This document shows, in pieces, positions 51,224 to 61,243 of a stretch of 64,000 nucleotides of DNA (position 1 is the stretch's first letter; each line of letters starts with the position of its first letter). The DNA is from SIG672 sp045605765 (lineage in GTDB: Bacteria; Bacillota; Clostridia; Oscillospirales; CAG-272). The translations under genes were made by a program, and so were the position numbers. The stretch covers positions 94,247 to 158,246 of the forward strand of contig JAZUQQ010000057.1 in the NCBI GenBank assembly GCA_045605765.1, given 5' to 3'. The notes beneath the pieces were generated by a model, which was not told the origin of the DNA, did not search any database, and saw only the letters and a program-made list of their open reading frames with translations.

Positions 51224-52333
51224 TTACGGATCTAGATAATCTTTAAGACGTTTGGAACGGCTAGGGTGGCGAAGCTTACGCAAAGCCTTCGCCTCTATTT
51301 GACGTATACGCTCTCTCGTTATATTAAATTCCTTTCCGACCTCTTCAAGTGTTCTCATCCTGCCGTCGGTAAGTCCGAAGCGAAGCATAAGAACGTGCTC
51401 CTCACGGGGCGTAAGAGTATGGAGTACTTCAAGAAGCTGTTCTCTGAGCATAGTCTGAGAAACCGCATCCGAGGGCGCGGGCGAATCGTCGTCCTGTATA
51501 AAATCCCCGAGATGGCTGTCTTCTTCTTCGCCTATCGGCATTTCAAGCGAAACCGGATCGAGTGCTATTTTGGATATCTCGCGTACCTTTTCTGGAGATA
51601 TCTCCATTTTCTTTGCAATTTCGTCTACGGTAGGCTCGTGTCCAAGCTCTTGGAGAAGCTGGCGAGAAACTCTTGATACCTTATGAATAGTCTCCACCAT
51701 ATGAACGGGAATTCTTATGGTTCTTGCCTGATCGGCAATAGCTCTCGTTATAGCCTGCCTTATCCACCACGTAGCGTAAGTTGAGAATTTATATCCCTTA
51801 CGGTAGTCAAATTTTTCGACTGCTTTGAGAAGACCGAGATTACCCTCCTGAATAAGATCAAGGAAAGAAAGACCTCTTCCGGAATGTCTTTTTGCTATAC
51901 TTACGACAAGGCGAAGGTTTGCCTCCACGAGATCGTTTTTAGCCTTTTCATCACCCTCAAACATTTTCTGAGCAAGTTCGGCTTCTTTTTCTGCACTGAG
52001 CAGTGATACCTTTCCAATCTCTTTGAGATACATTCTCACCGGGTCATCAATAGCGAGACCCTCCTGAGCGAGCATTTTTTCCATATCCTCAGCGGATTCA
52101 TACTGTTCGATCTCGTTTTCGATCTCGCTTGCATCACCGTGTTTAATGTAACCGTCGATCTCGTCCTCTGCAAGATCATCGTTGCCGTCGAGTGCCTGCT
52201 CGATATGTTCGAGATTTAAGTCTTCATCTTCGAGTGCTGACATAAGTTCGCTTTCCGAATAGCAAGGCTGCGTATCGTTTTTACCGATTATGTCGTGCAC
52301 ATCGATGATCTTGTCTTCATCATGAATGTTCAT
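51224..52333 (-). CDS. rpoD: Primary RNA polymerase sigma factor
   Basis: The 369-residue housekeeping sigma factor has region 1.2 (DDPVRMYLKEIGKVSLL), region 2 (EANLRLVVSIAKRHSGRGLSFLDLIQEGNLGLLKAV and YATWWIRQAITRAI), region 3 (HMVETIHKVSR) and region 4.2 (EEVGKEFNITRERIRQIEAKALRKL). The N-terminal region 1.1 is short and acidic. It lies 89 bp after dnaG, the common dnaG-rpoD arrangement of Firmicutes. The consensus promoters in this window are its expected targets. Confidence 0.98.
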   Translation of the reverse strand: MNIHDEDKIIDVHDIIGKNDTQPCYSESELMSALEDEDLNLEHIEQALDGNDDLAEDEIDGYIKHGDASEIENEIEQYESAEDMEKMLAQEGLAIDDPVRMYLKEIGKVSLLSAEKEAELAQKMFEGDEKAKNDLVEANLRLVVSIAKRHSGRGLSFLDLIQEGNLGLLKAVEKFDYRKGYKFSTYATWWIRQAITRAIADQARTIRIPVHMVETIHKVSRVSRQLLQELGHEPTVDEIAKKMEISPEKVREISKIALDPVSLEMPIGEEEDSHLGDFIQDDDSPAPSDAVSQTMLREQLLEVLHTLTPREEHVLMLRFGLTDGRMRTLEEVGKEFNITRERIRQIEAKALRKLRHPSRSKRLKDYLDP

Positions 52334-52422
52334 TTATCAGTTTCCTTTCTTTGAAATATGCATCTCGCACATTTTGACCTTTCTTTAATATTCCTTATAT
52401 AATTCCGCTTTGTCAAGCGTAA

Positions 52423-54195
52423 TTAACCGTTTTGCTGCGGCTGCTTTTTCTGACGTTTCATATTTATGATATCCTCAATACCCAGATCACAGCGTTGCTT
52501 TGCATCTTTAAGCGTTTTCAAACACTCCTCAACTACACTAACAGTATTGTTCGTCAGAGATCGCCTTGAAATTCGCATTTTAGTTGCCCTTGCAAGCTCG
52601 TCCACTTCAAGATACTCACCAAGTGCGCCTTCAAGGGAACTTGCTTCAAAATTTTCCATTGACAAAATCTCGATAATTGACGAGAAAATCTTTTTACCAA
52701 GCTGAGAGAACATATCATCTGGCGTGATCGGACTGCCTTTTTTTTCAAGCTCACGCATATATTCGGGATGCAGTAAAATTATGCCAATAACGGCTTCTTC
52801 TGCCGCCGCCGCACGCGGATTCTTAACGTAGTCCGGATTGACTCTGTCCCCGTATCCCTCGCTTGCTGTCATTATTTTTTTCGACTCTTCTCTTGCCTCG
52901 ATCCTACGGCGCATCGAAATAAGCTTTTCGATATCTCTCTTCATTGCATCGGTAGTAATTCCGAGCTTGGGAGCTACGTCGTAGATATAGATCTCTCTCT
53001 GTGCGGCAGACTGAGTACGTGCTATCAGCTTTTCACATTCGTCGAGAGCCTTTATCTTCTCGCCTGTTACCGAAAAATCGTATTTTTTCAGTATTTTCGA
53101 GAATTTGTAATCAAATTCGGTCTCGGAACTCTCAATAAGCTTACGAAAACTTTCCGAACCGAACTTCTTTATGTACTCGTCGGGGTCCTTTGCACCGTTC
53201 ATACGGAGTATCTTAGTCTCGACACCGACTTCACCAAGAAGCCTGAACGCTTTGTCTGCGGCGTTTTGCCCCGCCTCATCGCTATCGTACGATATAACTA
53301 CCTTTTGTGTATACCGTTTAAGCATTCGCGCGTGTTCGGGAGTTATTGCCGTACCGAGAGTAGCGACCGCGTTTGTAAATCCCGCGCAGTGAAGTGCGAT
53401 AACGTCCATATATCCTTCGCAGAGAATTATCTGTTCAGAGCAATAATTTTTAGCAAAATTCAAAGCAAAAAGATTTCTGCTCTTTTTAAACGCAGGCGTA
53501 TCGGAGGAGTTGAGATATTTAGGCTTAGAATCGTCCATAACTCGTCCGCCGAAGGCTATTACATCACCCGACGTACTAAGTATCGGAAAGATAACCCTGT
53601 TTCTGAAATAATCGTAAGGTCTTCCTGTTTTCGAACTGACTCCGCAAAGGAATGCAGAAGCCATTTCGTGATCTTTATATCCTTTTGATCGAAGCAGATC
53701 GGTAAGTGCACCAAAACTGTTTGGTGCAAAACCGAGTCCAAAATGTCTTATATGCGAATTTGAAAGTCCGCGAATCTTGGTGAGATACTCATACCCTTCT
53801 CTGCCTTCGGGCGACATAAGCTTCTCGTAAAAGAAGCGCGCCGCAATCTTGTTCATTTCAAGCGTACGCTCTCTTCGCATAGACTCTTTCCTATCACCCC
53901 CACCCTCATTTATCGTAACTCCCACACGTCTTGCGAGAAATTCGAGTGCCGAACGGTAATCAAGATTTTCAGCCTTGCGCACGAAGGTAATGACGTCTCC
54001 CCCTGCTCCGCATCCGAAGCAGTAGAAGTTTCCCTCACCCAAAAAAACGGTAAAAGACGGAGATTTCTCACTATGGAAAGGACAAAGCCCGACGAGATTC
54101 GAGCCGGCGCGCTTCAGGGTAACGTACTGCGAAATAACGTCTTGGATATTATTTCTGAACTTTATTTCTTCAATTAAAGCTTGCTCTATCGCCAT
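52423..54195 (-). CDS. dnaG: DNA primase
   Basis: DnaG makes RNA primers for replication. The 590-residue protein has the N-terminal CHC2 zinc finger (CPFHSEKSP, FYCFGCGAGGDV), the TOPRIM core (ILCEGYMDVIALH, VISYDSDEAGQNAA) and a C-terminal helical domain that should bind DnaB. The start ATG 54195 follows AAAGGAG. It leads the dnaG-rpoD operon; no clear promoter was found in the 250-bp gap before it. Confidence 0.98.
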   Translation of the reverse strand: MAIEQALIEEIKFRNNIQDVISQYVTLKRAGSNLVGLCPFHSEKSPSFTVFLGEGNFYCFGCGAGGDVITFVRKAENLDYRSALEFLARRVGVTINEGGGDRKESMRRERTLEMNKIAARFFYEKLMSPEGREGYEYLTKIRGLSNSHIRHFGLGFAPNSFGALTDLLRSKGYKDHEMASAFLCGVSSKTGRPYDYFRNRVIFPILSTSGDVIAFGGRVMDDSKPKYLNSSDTPAFKKSRNLFALNFAKNYCSEQIILCEGYMDVIALHCAGFTNAVATLGTAITPEHARMLKRYTQKVVISYDSDEAGQNAADKAFRLLGEVGVETKILRMNGAKDPDEYIKKFGSESFRKLIESSETEFDYKFSKILKKYDFSVTGEKIKALDECEKLIARTQSAAQREIYIYDVAPKLGITTDAMKRDIEKLISMRRRIEAREESKKIMTASEGYGDRVNPDYVKNPRAAAAEEAVIGIILLHPEYMRELEKKGSPITPDDMFSQLGKKIFSSIIEILSMENFEASSLEGALGEYLEVDELARATKMRISRRSLTNNTVSVVEECLKTLKDAKQRCDLGIEDIINMKRQKKQPQQNG

Positions 54196-54446
54196 ATTCT
54201 TCTCCTTTCTATGAGTACCATTCAGACATTCCGGAAAACTTATTTACATATAATATACGCAAAAAAATCAAAAAACCCTTTTTTTAGTATAACGACTTGT
54301 CTCGGTAAATAAAGGTCACTCGGTAAATATTTACAGTTAGTTCACAAAAATCACTATTGTAAATCACTTCCAAACACATATTATTCACAATTTTGTTTTA
54401 AAATCTTTATGTATGTGCAAATACCTATGAAAGAGGTTGCAAAACA

Positions 54447-55544
54447 TTGATAACTGTAAAAAACCTAACCAAACGATATGGCGAACTTCGTGCCGTAAAT
54501 AACATTTCCTTCACAGTCGAAAGCGGGCACATATACGGTCTGCTCGGAGCCAACGGTGCGGGAAAATCGACTACGATGAATATGATAACCGGTTGTCTTG
54601 CCCCTACGTCGGGTAGCGTTAGAATAGGGGGATTTGATATCGCGTCCGAGCCCCAAAAGGCAAAGGCTCTTATCGGATATCTTCCCGAGATACCACCCCT
54701 CTACGTAGACATGACACCGCGCGAATATCTTTCATTTATTGCCGAGGCAAGAGGGACAAACGGTGATATTGATACGCACATCGAAGAAATAATGGAGAAA
54801 ACGCGCATATCGCAGGTTTCCGAACGTCTTATAAAAAATCTGTCAAAGGGATACAGACAGAGAGTCGGTATTGCTCAGGCTATGGTAGGAGATCCCAAGA
54901 TAATCATTCTTGACGAGCCGACAGTCGGTCTTGACCCGCGCCAGATAATTGAGATACGTAAGCTCATTTGTGAGCTTGGAAAAGATCACACGATAATAAT
55001 TTCAAGCCATATTCTCAGTGAGATATCCGAGGTATGCGACAAAATAATTATAATATCGTCGGGAGAACTGATCGCCTGTGACAGTCTAGAAAATCTGCAC
55101 AATAGCTTCGTTGGTCCCGACATACTTACAATATCCGCGAAAGCATCTGCAAAACAATCAGTCGATATTCTCAAAAAGATAGGCAAGCTCGGTAAAATTT
55201 CTCTTGATGAAGGCGAAAATAGCGTTTGCGAAATATCTATCGAATGTCCAAAGGACAAGGATATTCGCGAAGATATTTTCTTCGCTTTTGCAGAGGCGAA
55301 AAAGCCAATTCTTTCGATGAATTACCGTCATGCAAGTCTCGAAGACCTCTTTCTCAAAGCGACCGAGAACGATACCGCCCTCTATCCAGAAGAAGACGAC
55401 GAAAGCGACGATAACGATACAAACAAGCTACCTTCTATCGGCGATTTTCTCCGCCAAAGTGCCAAAGCGGCAAAAGAGGTTGTAACCGATCATGACGACG
55501 GTGATGATGACGACGGCTACAAACCGCTTTTCGGACGCAAATAA
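54447..55544 (+). CDS. ABC transporter ATPase of a Gld/ABC-2 type system
   Basis: The 365-residue protein starts at TTG 54447 behind AAAGAGG. It has Walker A LLGANGAGKSTT, signature LSKGYRQRVGIAQ, Walker B KIIILDEPTVGLDP and the switch His in IIISSHILSE. It is longer than usual because of a very acidic C-terminal tail (DDESDDNDTN, DDGDDDDG). The next three genes follow closely: an ABC-2 permease, a GldG-like protein and a DUF4340 protein. Substrate unknown. Confidence 0.93.
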   Translation: MITVKNLTKRYGELRAVNNISFTVESGHIYGLLGANGAGKSTTMNMITGCLAPTSGSVRIGGFDIASEPQKAKALIGYLPEIPPLYVDMTPREYLSFIAEARGTNGDIDTHIEEIMEKTRISQVSERLIKNLSKGYRQRVGIAQAMVGDPKIIILDEPTVGLDPRQIIEIRKLICELGKDHTIIISSHILSEISEVCDKIIIISSGELIACDSLENLHNSFVGPDILTISAKASAKQSVDILKKIGKLGKISLDEGENSVCEISIECPKDKDIREDIFFAFAEAKKPILSMNYRHASLEDLFLKATENDTALYPEEDDESDDNDTNKLPSIGDFLRQSAKAAKEVVTDHDDGDDDDGYKPLFGRK

Positions 55545-55572
55545 AATCTGAAAGAAAGGAAAGTTTACAGAT

Positions 55573-56439
55573 ATGCTTGCCATTTACAAACGCGAAATGA
55601 AAAGCTTTTTCGGTAATCTTACCGGATATATTACTATCGCATTTTTTCTGTTATTTGCGGGAATTTTCGTTACGGTAATGAACCTTTTTGCGGGAAGCTC
55701 TGCCATTGAGAGCTCTTACAGAACGACCGTTTTCGTATATCTTCTTGCAATACCGATACTGACTATGAAAATAATATCCGAAGAAAAGCGAGCAAAGACA
55801 GATATGCTTCTGCGTTCACTCCCCATTCGCACTATTGACTATATTATGGGAAAATATCTTGCCGTTATTACGATGATACTTATTCCTACGGTAATAATTT
55901 TCTCCTATACGCTCATACTTTCCTTCTACGGAAAGGTAAATATTATCGCCGCAATATGCGGTACGCTTGCACTATTCCTTTGCGGATGCGCACTGGCAGC
56001 AGTCGGACTTTTTATATCCTCTCTTACCGACAACACGATAATATCTGCACTTCTATGCTTCGGGGCAATGCTTCTTATATATTTTATGCCGACCATAACG
56101 ATGCTCCTGCCCGCGACACCGCTCGGCTCACTCATAGTTTTTACGGTAATTATACTGCTTCTTTCCTTTATAATTTACCGTCTTTCGTTAAATCAGATAT
56201 TCGCCTTTTCATTTCTGTTTATCTCAGAAATAATTCTTCTCACCTTATATTTCACAAAAAACGAATGGCTTGAAGGCGCATCCTCCAAAGTCTTTTCCCT
56301 CTTTTCAGTAACCGAGCGATTTGAGATATTCACATCGTCTGCCATCCTGGATTTTTCTTCAATACTCTACTTCATAACGGTAGCTTTCATATTCGTCTTT
56401 TTTGCCTATCAGTCGGCTGAAAAATCGAGACTCGGTTAA
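55573..56439 (+). CDS. ABC-2 type permease
   Basis: The 288-residue protein has six hydrophobic helices and starts MLAIYKREMKSFFGNLTGYI, a typical ABC-2/GldF-like beginning, with LAIPILTMKIISEEKRAKTDMLLRSLPI as the coupling helix region. It pairs with the ATPase 28 bp upstream. The start ATG 55573 follows GAAAGGAAAG. Related GldF permeases belong to a gliding complex in Bacteroidetes, but in Clostridia the role is unknown. Confidence 0.9.
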   Translation: MLAIYKREMKSFFGNLTGYITIAFFLLFAGIFVTVMNLFAGSSAIESSYRTTVFVYLLAIPILTMKIISEEKRAKTDMLLRSLPIRTIDYIMGKYLAVITMILIPTVIIFSYTLILSFYGKVNIIAAICGTLALFLCGCALAAVGLFISSLTDNTIISALLCFGAMLLIYFMPTITMLLPATPLGSLIVFTVIILLLSFIIYRLSLNQIFAFSFLFISEIILLTLYFTKNEWLEGASSKVFSLFSVTERFEIFTSSAILDFSSILYFITVAFIFVFFAYQSAEKSRLG

Positions 56440-56452
56440 GGAGGAGACAGAT

Positions 56453-57940
56453 ATGAACAAAACACGAAACAGCAATTCATACGGAACATACGGTGTTTTT
56501 GCAATAGCGTTGATTCTGCTTATAGCGATAGCCGTCAATCTTCTTTTTTCGCTTGTTCCCGACAAAATAAAGAAAATAGATGTTTCCACCGAGAGGCTCT
56601 CCGAGGTATCTGATGAGGCTAAACAGTATCTGAAAGATACGCTGGACAGCAATATCTCTATTTACCTCGTTGCCGAAACGGGAACAGAGGATATTTCGAT
56701 AAGCCAGTTCCTTTACCGACTCGCCGCGCTTGACGAGCGTATATCACTTGAAAGCATAGATCCTACGGTAAAGCGCACCTTTATTGAAAAGCTCACTGGA
56801 GAATCTCCGGACGATCTTACAGACAACACAGTCGTAATAAGCGGAGAAAAATACGGCTCAGTGAAGATAATATCTCCCGAAAATCTCTACAATTACGAAG
56901 CGTTCGTTATTGATACCGATGCAGGAAATTATGTGTCATATGGCGAATATTCTTATCGCGAGTTCGTATCGGTATATACCTCGCTTAGTGAATATTTCAG
57001 TAGCGGATACGCTTATTACGACACGAAATTCAACGGTGAGACCGTGATAATTTCGGCTATCGACTACGTTCTCAGCGATCCTGAAAAGCTTCCAAAGGTG
57101 TATTTTACCTCTATGCACGGCGAGAGCGCAATATCCGATTCTCTTGCCGAGCTTCTTGAGCTTTCAAATCTTCCCTGCGACAGTATAACGCTTGCTCAGG
57201 ATATTCCGAGCGACACCGGAATTATCGTTATGAACGCCCCGATAACTGATATAAGCAATGACGCGGAGATACGTCTTGAAAAGTATCTTGCAGACGGCGG
57301 AAAGCTCTTTGTCATAACCTCTCACACGAAGGTATCCTCGCTTGAAAACCTATCAAAATTGCTTGAAAAATACGGGCTTTCGGCAGAAAGCAATGAGCTA
57401 TACGAGTCTGACTCTTCCTATTATTACCCTGCATATGAGAACTTCATACTTCCGGATCCCAGCATTCTCGAGGTGCTTTACGGAGTTGAGCATTACTATT
57501 TTCTAGCATCGTCTGCTCACGCAATAAACAAAAACACCGAGCTCGATAATATAACCTACACCGACCTGCTTCAAACGACCGATAGTGCCTACTATATAAC
57601 CGACGAAAAAGGTACTAAAAGTGATGGTGCGCAGTATTCTATTGCTGTCTCGGCGCTTTCATCAGACGGCGGAGAGGTGGTATGGTTCGCATCTCCCTAT
57701 ATGCTCTCCGACGAGGACGACGGGATGGTCGGCGGAGGAAACTACGTTCATTTTACGGCAATACTTTCCTCACTTTGCGATAAAAGCACAGTTATATTCG
57801 CCTCGAAGGTAGTGGAACAGGATGTTCTGGTGATCTCTGCGGGTCAAGCGGGATTTTGGGCAGTAATTCTTATCGCAGTCATTCCGAGCATATTCGTCGC
57901 AGTTGGATTTATAAAAGTACGTCGCAGAAAGAAGGCGTAA
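56453..57940 (+). CDS. GldG-like ABC transporter auxiliary protein
   Basis: The 495-residue protein starts at ATG 56453 after GGAGGAG, 13 bp from the permease. It has a membrane helix near each end (about 15-37 and 470-490) and a large external domain between them that fits the ABC-transporter auxiliary fold of GldG (IYLVAETGTEDISISQFLYRLAAL, VIMNAPITDISNDAEIRLEKYLADGGKLFVITS). It is thought to form a periplasm-side partner of the permease. Function unknown. Confidence 0.85.
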   Translation: MNKTRNSNSYGTYGVFAIALILLIAIAVNLLFSLVPDKIKKIDVSTERLSEVSDEAKQYLKDTLDSNISIYLVAETGTEDISISQFLYRLAALDERISLESIDPTVKRTFIEKLTGESPDDLTDNTVVISGEKYGSVKIISPENLYNYEAFVIDTDAGNYVSYGEYSYREFVSVYTSLSEYFSSGYAYYDTKFNGETVIISAIDYVLSDPEKLPKVYFTSMHGESAISDSLAELLELSNLPCDSITLAQDIPSDTGIIVMNAPITDISNDAEIRLEKYLADGGKLFVITSHTKVSSLENLSKLLEKYGLSAESNELYESDSSYYYPAYENFILPDPSILEVLYGVEHYYFLASSAHAINKNTELDNITYTDLLQTTDSAYYITDEKGTKSDGAQYSIAVSALSSDGGEVVWFASPYMLSDEDDGMVGGGNYVHFTAILSSLCDKSTVIFASKVVEQDVLVISAGQAGFWAVILIAVIPSIFVAVGFIKVRRRKKA

Positions 57941-57942
57941 GC

Positions 57943-58887
57943 TTGAAAAAAAACACTTTTCTTCTTATTGCGCTTGTCGTTTGCATTCTGCTTTTTGCCT
58001 CATACTTTATTATAATCTCAATTCCTGAAAAAGATAACGTAGACGATGATACTGACGGCTCATATATCTATATCGACCAAAACGACATTGATAATATCGA
58101 GGGTTTTTCCTTTGTGGGCGGAGAATTTGATCTTTCGTTTGAAAAAGCTGACAGCGGGAAATGGAAATATACTAAAAACAATACCCTGCCCGTGAACGAC
58201 ACCTTCCTTGAAAAAAAGCTCGAAGCTGTCGAAATTATCCTTGCAACAAAGCTAATAAGTGACTCTGCAAACAGAGAAGAAGCTCTTGAAGAATACGGGT
58301 TTGCCACACCCTCTTATACTCTGACACTTGACGTCGGAAAAAGCCAAAAAGTATATCTCTTCGGCGATTTCATTGAATCTAAGGGAGTTTACTATATGAC
58401 TCAAAAAGATTCGGGTACAATATATCTCGTGGAAAACTCGTACGTTAATAACTTTTCGCACGATGTTTTTGATTTTCTATCCACCGATACACCAAAAGAA
58501 ATACATGACGCTTATATCAGCTCTGTGCAAGTAGTCTGCGGAGCGTACGAGGAGACATTTACTGCCGACAAGGTGGAAAACAGTGATATTTCACGTCTAA
58601 TAACTGCGCTTTGCTCAATAGAACTTACGAGATGTGTCGACTTCGGAAGTAACACATTTGACATTTATGGTCTTAGCGACAACGAGGCTATAAGCGTATA
58701 TATTTCGCACTCGGACGAAGTAATAAATTATAAATTCGGACTCGGAGAGACCGAGGAGTTTATATACCTGCTCGTTGAAAAAGGTGACGGCGAATTTTCC
58801 GAAATGGTATATCTCTTCTCTTCATCCGAGTTTGAGCATCTTTACTCATATCTAAACGATGCTTTTGAGGGTCGCTCTAATAATTAA
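57943..58887 (+). CDS. DUF4340 domain membrane-anchored protein
   Basis: The 314-residue protein begins at TTG 57943, two bases after the previous stop, behind GAAAGAAGG. One N-terminal membrane helix anchors an external beta-rich domain with repeated short motifs (YTLTLDVGKSQKVYLFGDF; GTIYLVENSYV), the look of DUF4340. This family regularly follows gldFG-like genes, so it is probably the fourth part of the same complex. Confidence 0.82.
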   Translation: MKKNTFLLIALVVCILLFASYFIIISIPEKDNVDDDTDGSYIYIDQNDIDNIEGFSFVGGEFDLSFEKADSGKWKYTKNNTLPVNDTFLEKKLEAVEIILATKLISDSANREEALEEYGFATPSYTLTLDVGKSQKVYLFGDFIESKGVYYMTQKDSGTIYLVENSYVNNFSHDVFDFLSTDTPKEIHDAYISSVQVVCGAYEETFTADKVENSDISRLITALCSIELTRCVDFGSNTFDIYGLSDNEAISVYISHSDEVINYKFGLGETEEFIYLLVEKGDGEFSEMVYLFSSSEFEHLYSYLNDAFEGRSNN

Positions 58888-58910
58888 AATCTTTACAAAG
58901 GAACAGTTTA

Positions 58911-60260
58911 ATGAGTATTTCCAGGGACGGTAAAAAGATACAATTATCAGACCACTTTACCGTAAAAAGACTTCTCAGATTTACATTACCATCTATAATT
59001 ATGATGGTATTCACCTCTATATATGGAGTAGTTGACGGATACTTCGTGTCAAACTTCGCCGGAAAGACTCCATTTGCGGCAGTTAATTTTATAATGCCCT
59101 TCCTTATGATCCTAGGAACTGTGGGATTTATGTTCGGAACCGGAGGGAGCGCGCTAGTATCAAAAATGATGGGAGAGGGCAGCGGCGAAGGGGCAAATCA
59201 GACTTTTTCTCTGATCATTTACTTTTCATACGTGCTCGGAATAATCATCACGGTATTAGGACAGATACTTCTGCGTCCTCTTGCATCAAAACTTGGTGCC
59301 GACGGGGCAATGCTTGACGACTGTGTAACCTATGGCAGGATCATACTCATGGCACTTCCGGCGTATATTCTCCAAATGGAATTTCAAAGCTTTTTCGTAA
59401 CAGCCGAAAAACCGACACTTGGACTTATAGCCACCATTGTTTCGGGAGTTACGAACATATTGCTTGATGCACTTCTCGTGGCAATATTTCCTCTTGGACT
59501 TATCGGAGCCGCAATTGCAACCGCCATAAGCCAGATCGTTGGTGGACTTATTCCCATAGTTTATTTCGCACGTAAGAACAGCAGTTTGCTAAAACTCACA
59601 AAAGCACCGTTTGACACGAGGGCGCTTATCAAAACCTGCACGAACGGCTCGTCAGAGATTATGAGCAACATCTCAATGTCTCTCGTTGCTATGCTTTACA
59701 ACATCCAGCTTCTAAAATACGCGGGAGAAAACGGAATTTCAGCCTACGGCGTTATGATGTACGTAAACTTCGTGTTTCTTGCAATGTTTATAGGATATTC
59801 CATAGGAACTTCTCCTATAATAGGATATCACTACGGGACCGGAAACCGAAAGGAACTCAGGGGGATTCTCAGAAAAAGCATCGGGATCATATCTATACTA
59901 TCCGCTTGCATGCTCGTGCTTGGGTTTCTTCTTACAAAGCCGCTCACCCAAATTTTCGTAGGCTATGATGAACAACTGCTAGATATGACGATGCACGGAT
60001 TTAAAATATTCTCATTTTCATTTTTGTTTGCTGGATTTGCGATATTCAGTTCGGGATTTTTCACCGCGCTGAACGATGGACTGACATCTGCACTTATATC
60101 ATTTCTAAGGACTCTCGTTTTTCAGATATCGGCAGTTTTACTTCTTCCGCTCATTTGGGGAATAGACGGAATATGGATATCTATCGTTGTTGCAGAAGCA
60201 ATGGCGGTAGCAGTATCGATCACTTTTATGATAATAAAACGGAACAAATTTGGTTACTAA
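58911..60260 (+). CDS. MATE-family efflux transporter
   Basis: The 449-residue protein has 12 hydrophobic helices in two related halves and MATE motifs such as FVSNFAGKTPFAAVNFIMPFL and GTGGSALVSKMMGEG. MATE proteins export drugs or metabolites in exchange for Na+ or H+. It begins 23 bp after the DUF4340 gene and is likely co-transcribed; a link to the ABC system is only positional. The start ATG 58911 follows AAAGGAA. Confidence 0.93.
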   Translation: MSISRDGKKIQLSDHFTVKRLLRFTLPSIIMMVFTSIYGVVDGYFVSNFAGKTPFAAVNFIMPFLMILGTVGFMFGTGGSALVSKMMGEGSGEGANQTFSLIIYFSYVLGIIITVLGQILLRPLASKLGADGAMLDDCVTYGRIILMALPAYILQMEFQSFFVTAEKPTLGLIATIVSGVTNILLDALLVAIFPLGLIGAAIATAISQIVGGLIPIVYFARKNSSLLKLTKAPFDTRALIKTCTNGSSEIMSNISMSLVAMLYNIQLLKYAGENGISAYGVMMYVNFVFLAMFIGYSIGTSPIIGYHYGTGNRKELRGILRKSIGIISILSACMLVLGFLLTKPLTQIFVGYDEQLLDMTMHGFKIFSFSFLFAGFAIFSSGFFTALNDGLTSALISFLRTLVFQISAVLLLPLIWGIDGIWISIVVAEAMAVAVSITFMIIKRNKFGY

Positions 60261-60361
60261 AATATGTTTACATAGTATAAAACAGTCCTTTGTTTCTAAT
60301 ATGTAACACCGAGTTAGTTACGCTATATTATCATTAAACGCTATAACAATCAATATTAATG

Positions 60362-60390
60362 TTACATTTTTTCAGAAAAAATGTTATACT
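60362..60390 (+). promoter_or_regulatory. Promoter of plsY
   Basis: TTACAT (60362-60367), 17-base spacer, TATACT (60385-60390) with TGT extended -10. Confidence 0.7.
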
Positions 60391-60441
60391 ATTAAAGTAC
60401 GCCCGATAATCAACATTATTTATATAGAAGGTTTTAAGCAT

Positions 60442-61047
60442 ATGAAAGTTTTATTTTGCATGGTATTTGGATACCTCGTCGGATGCGTAAATCCCGCACT
60501 GATAATATCCAAGGTAAAGAAAAAAGACATAAGAGAAACGGGAACCGGAAATCTCGGTGCAACCAATACTATGATACACTTTGGAAAAGGGCTTGGAGCA
60601 TTGGTAATGATATTCGACTTTTTCAAGTCGGTGATTGTGGTATATATAGCAAGAAGACTGAATCCGGCGGTAGCTATTGTGGGAATTCTCTCGGGAGTCT
60701 GTGCAGTTCTGGGTCATATGTTTCCCTTTTATCTTAAATTCAAGGGCGGAAAAGGACTAGCCTCCTTCGGCGGTCTGGTACTTGCCGTTGACCCATCCGT
60801 ATTTTTCTTTTTGCTCATCCTCGGGATAATACTTATGCTTATTGTAAATTACAGTTATGTTATGCCCTTTTCGGCAGGTGCGCTCTTCCCTGTTTTGTAC
60901 GGAATGCGAACTCAAAGCCTCGCCTCGTTTATACTCGCGGCTTTTATCGGAGTACTGGTTATTTACAAGCATTTCTCAAATCGCGGAAAAGCAAAACGCG
61001 GAGAAGATTTTAAGATAAGGGATTTTATTAAAAAGTCTGAGAAGTGA
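60442..61047 (+). CDS. plsY: Acyl-phosphate:glycerol-3-phosphate acyltransferase PlsY
   Basis: PlsY makes lysophosphatidic acid, the first step of phospholipid synthesis, from acyl phosphate. The 201-residue protein has five hydrophobic helices and the family motifs GTGNLGATNT, GHMFPFYLKFKGGKGLAS and a final IYKHFSNRGK. The start ATG 60442 follows AGAAGG. It stands alone. Confidence 0.96.
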   Translation: MKVLFCMVFGYLVGCVNPALIISKVKKKDIRETGTGNLGATNTMIHFGKGLGALVMIFDFFKSVIVVYIARRLNPAVAIVGILSGVCAVLGHMFPFYLKFKGGKGLASFGGLVLAVDPSVFFFLLILGIILMLIVNYSYVMPFSAGALFPVLYGMRTQSLASFILAAFIGVLVIYKHFSNRGKAKRGEDFKIRDFIKKSEK

Positions 61048-61173
61048 TGAAAAGAAAAACTGAGATTGTAATCCTGTTTCTTTTTACCCACTTGCCCGTC
61101 CGCTAGCGAAAAATTGACTCCGCCAATTTGCCAATTTGCGGGGTTGTTCATCGCAAAAATTTGCGTAATGAGA

Positions 61174-61197
61174 AAGGGCTACCTTGAGGTAGCCCTT
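61174..61197. terminator. Terminator between plsY and the acyltransferase gene
   Basis: Stem aagggctacc (61174-61183) with ggtagccctt (61188-61197) and a TTGA loop, between convergent genes. The T tract is short on both sides. Confidence 0.7.
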
Positions 61198-61243
61198 TGG
61201 AGATTAACAATTTGACAAATTCCAATTTAAAGCTATTAAATTT

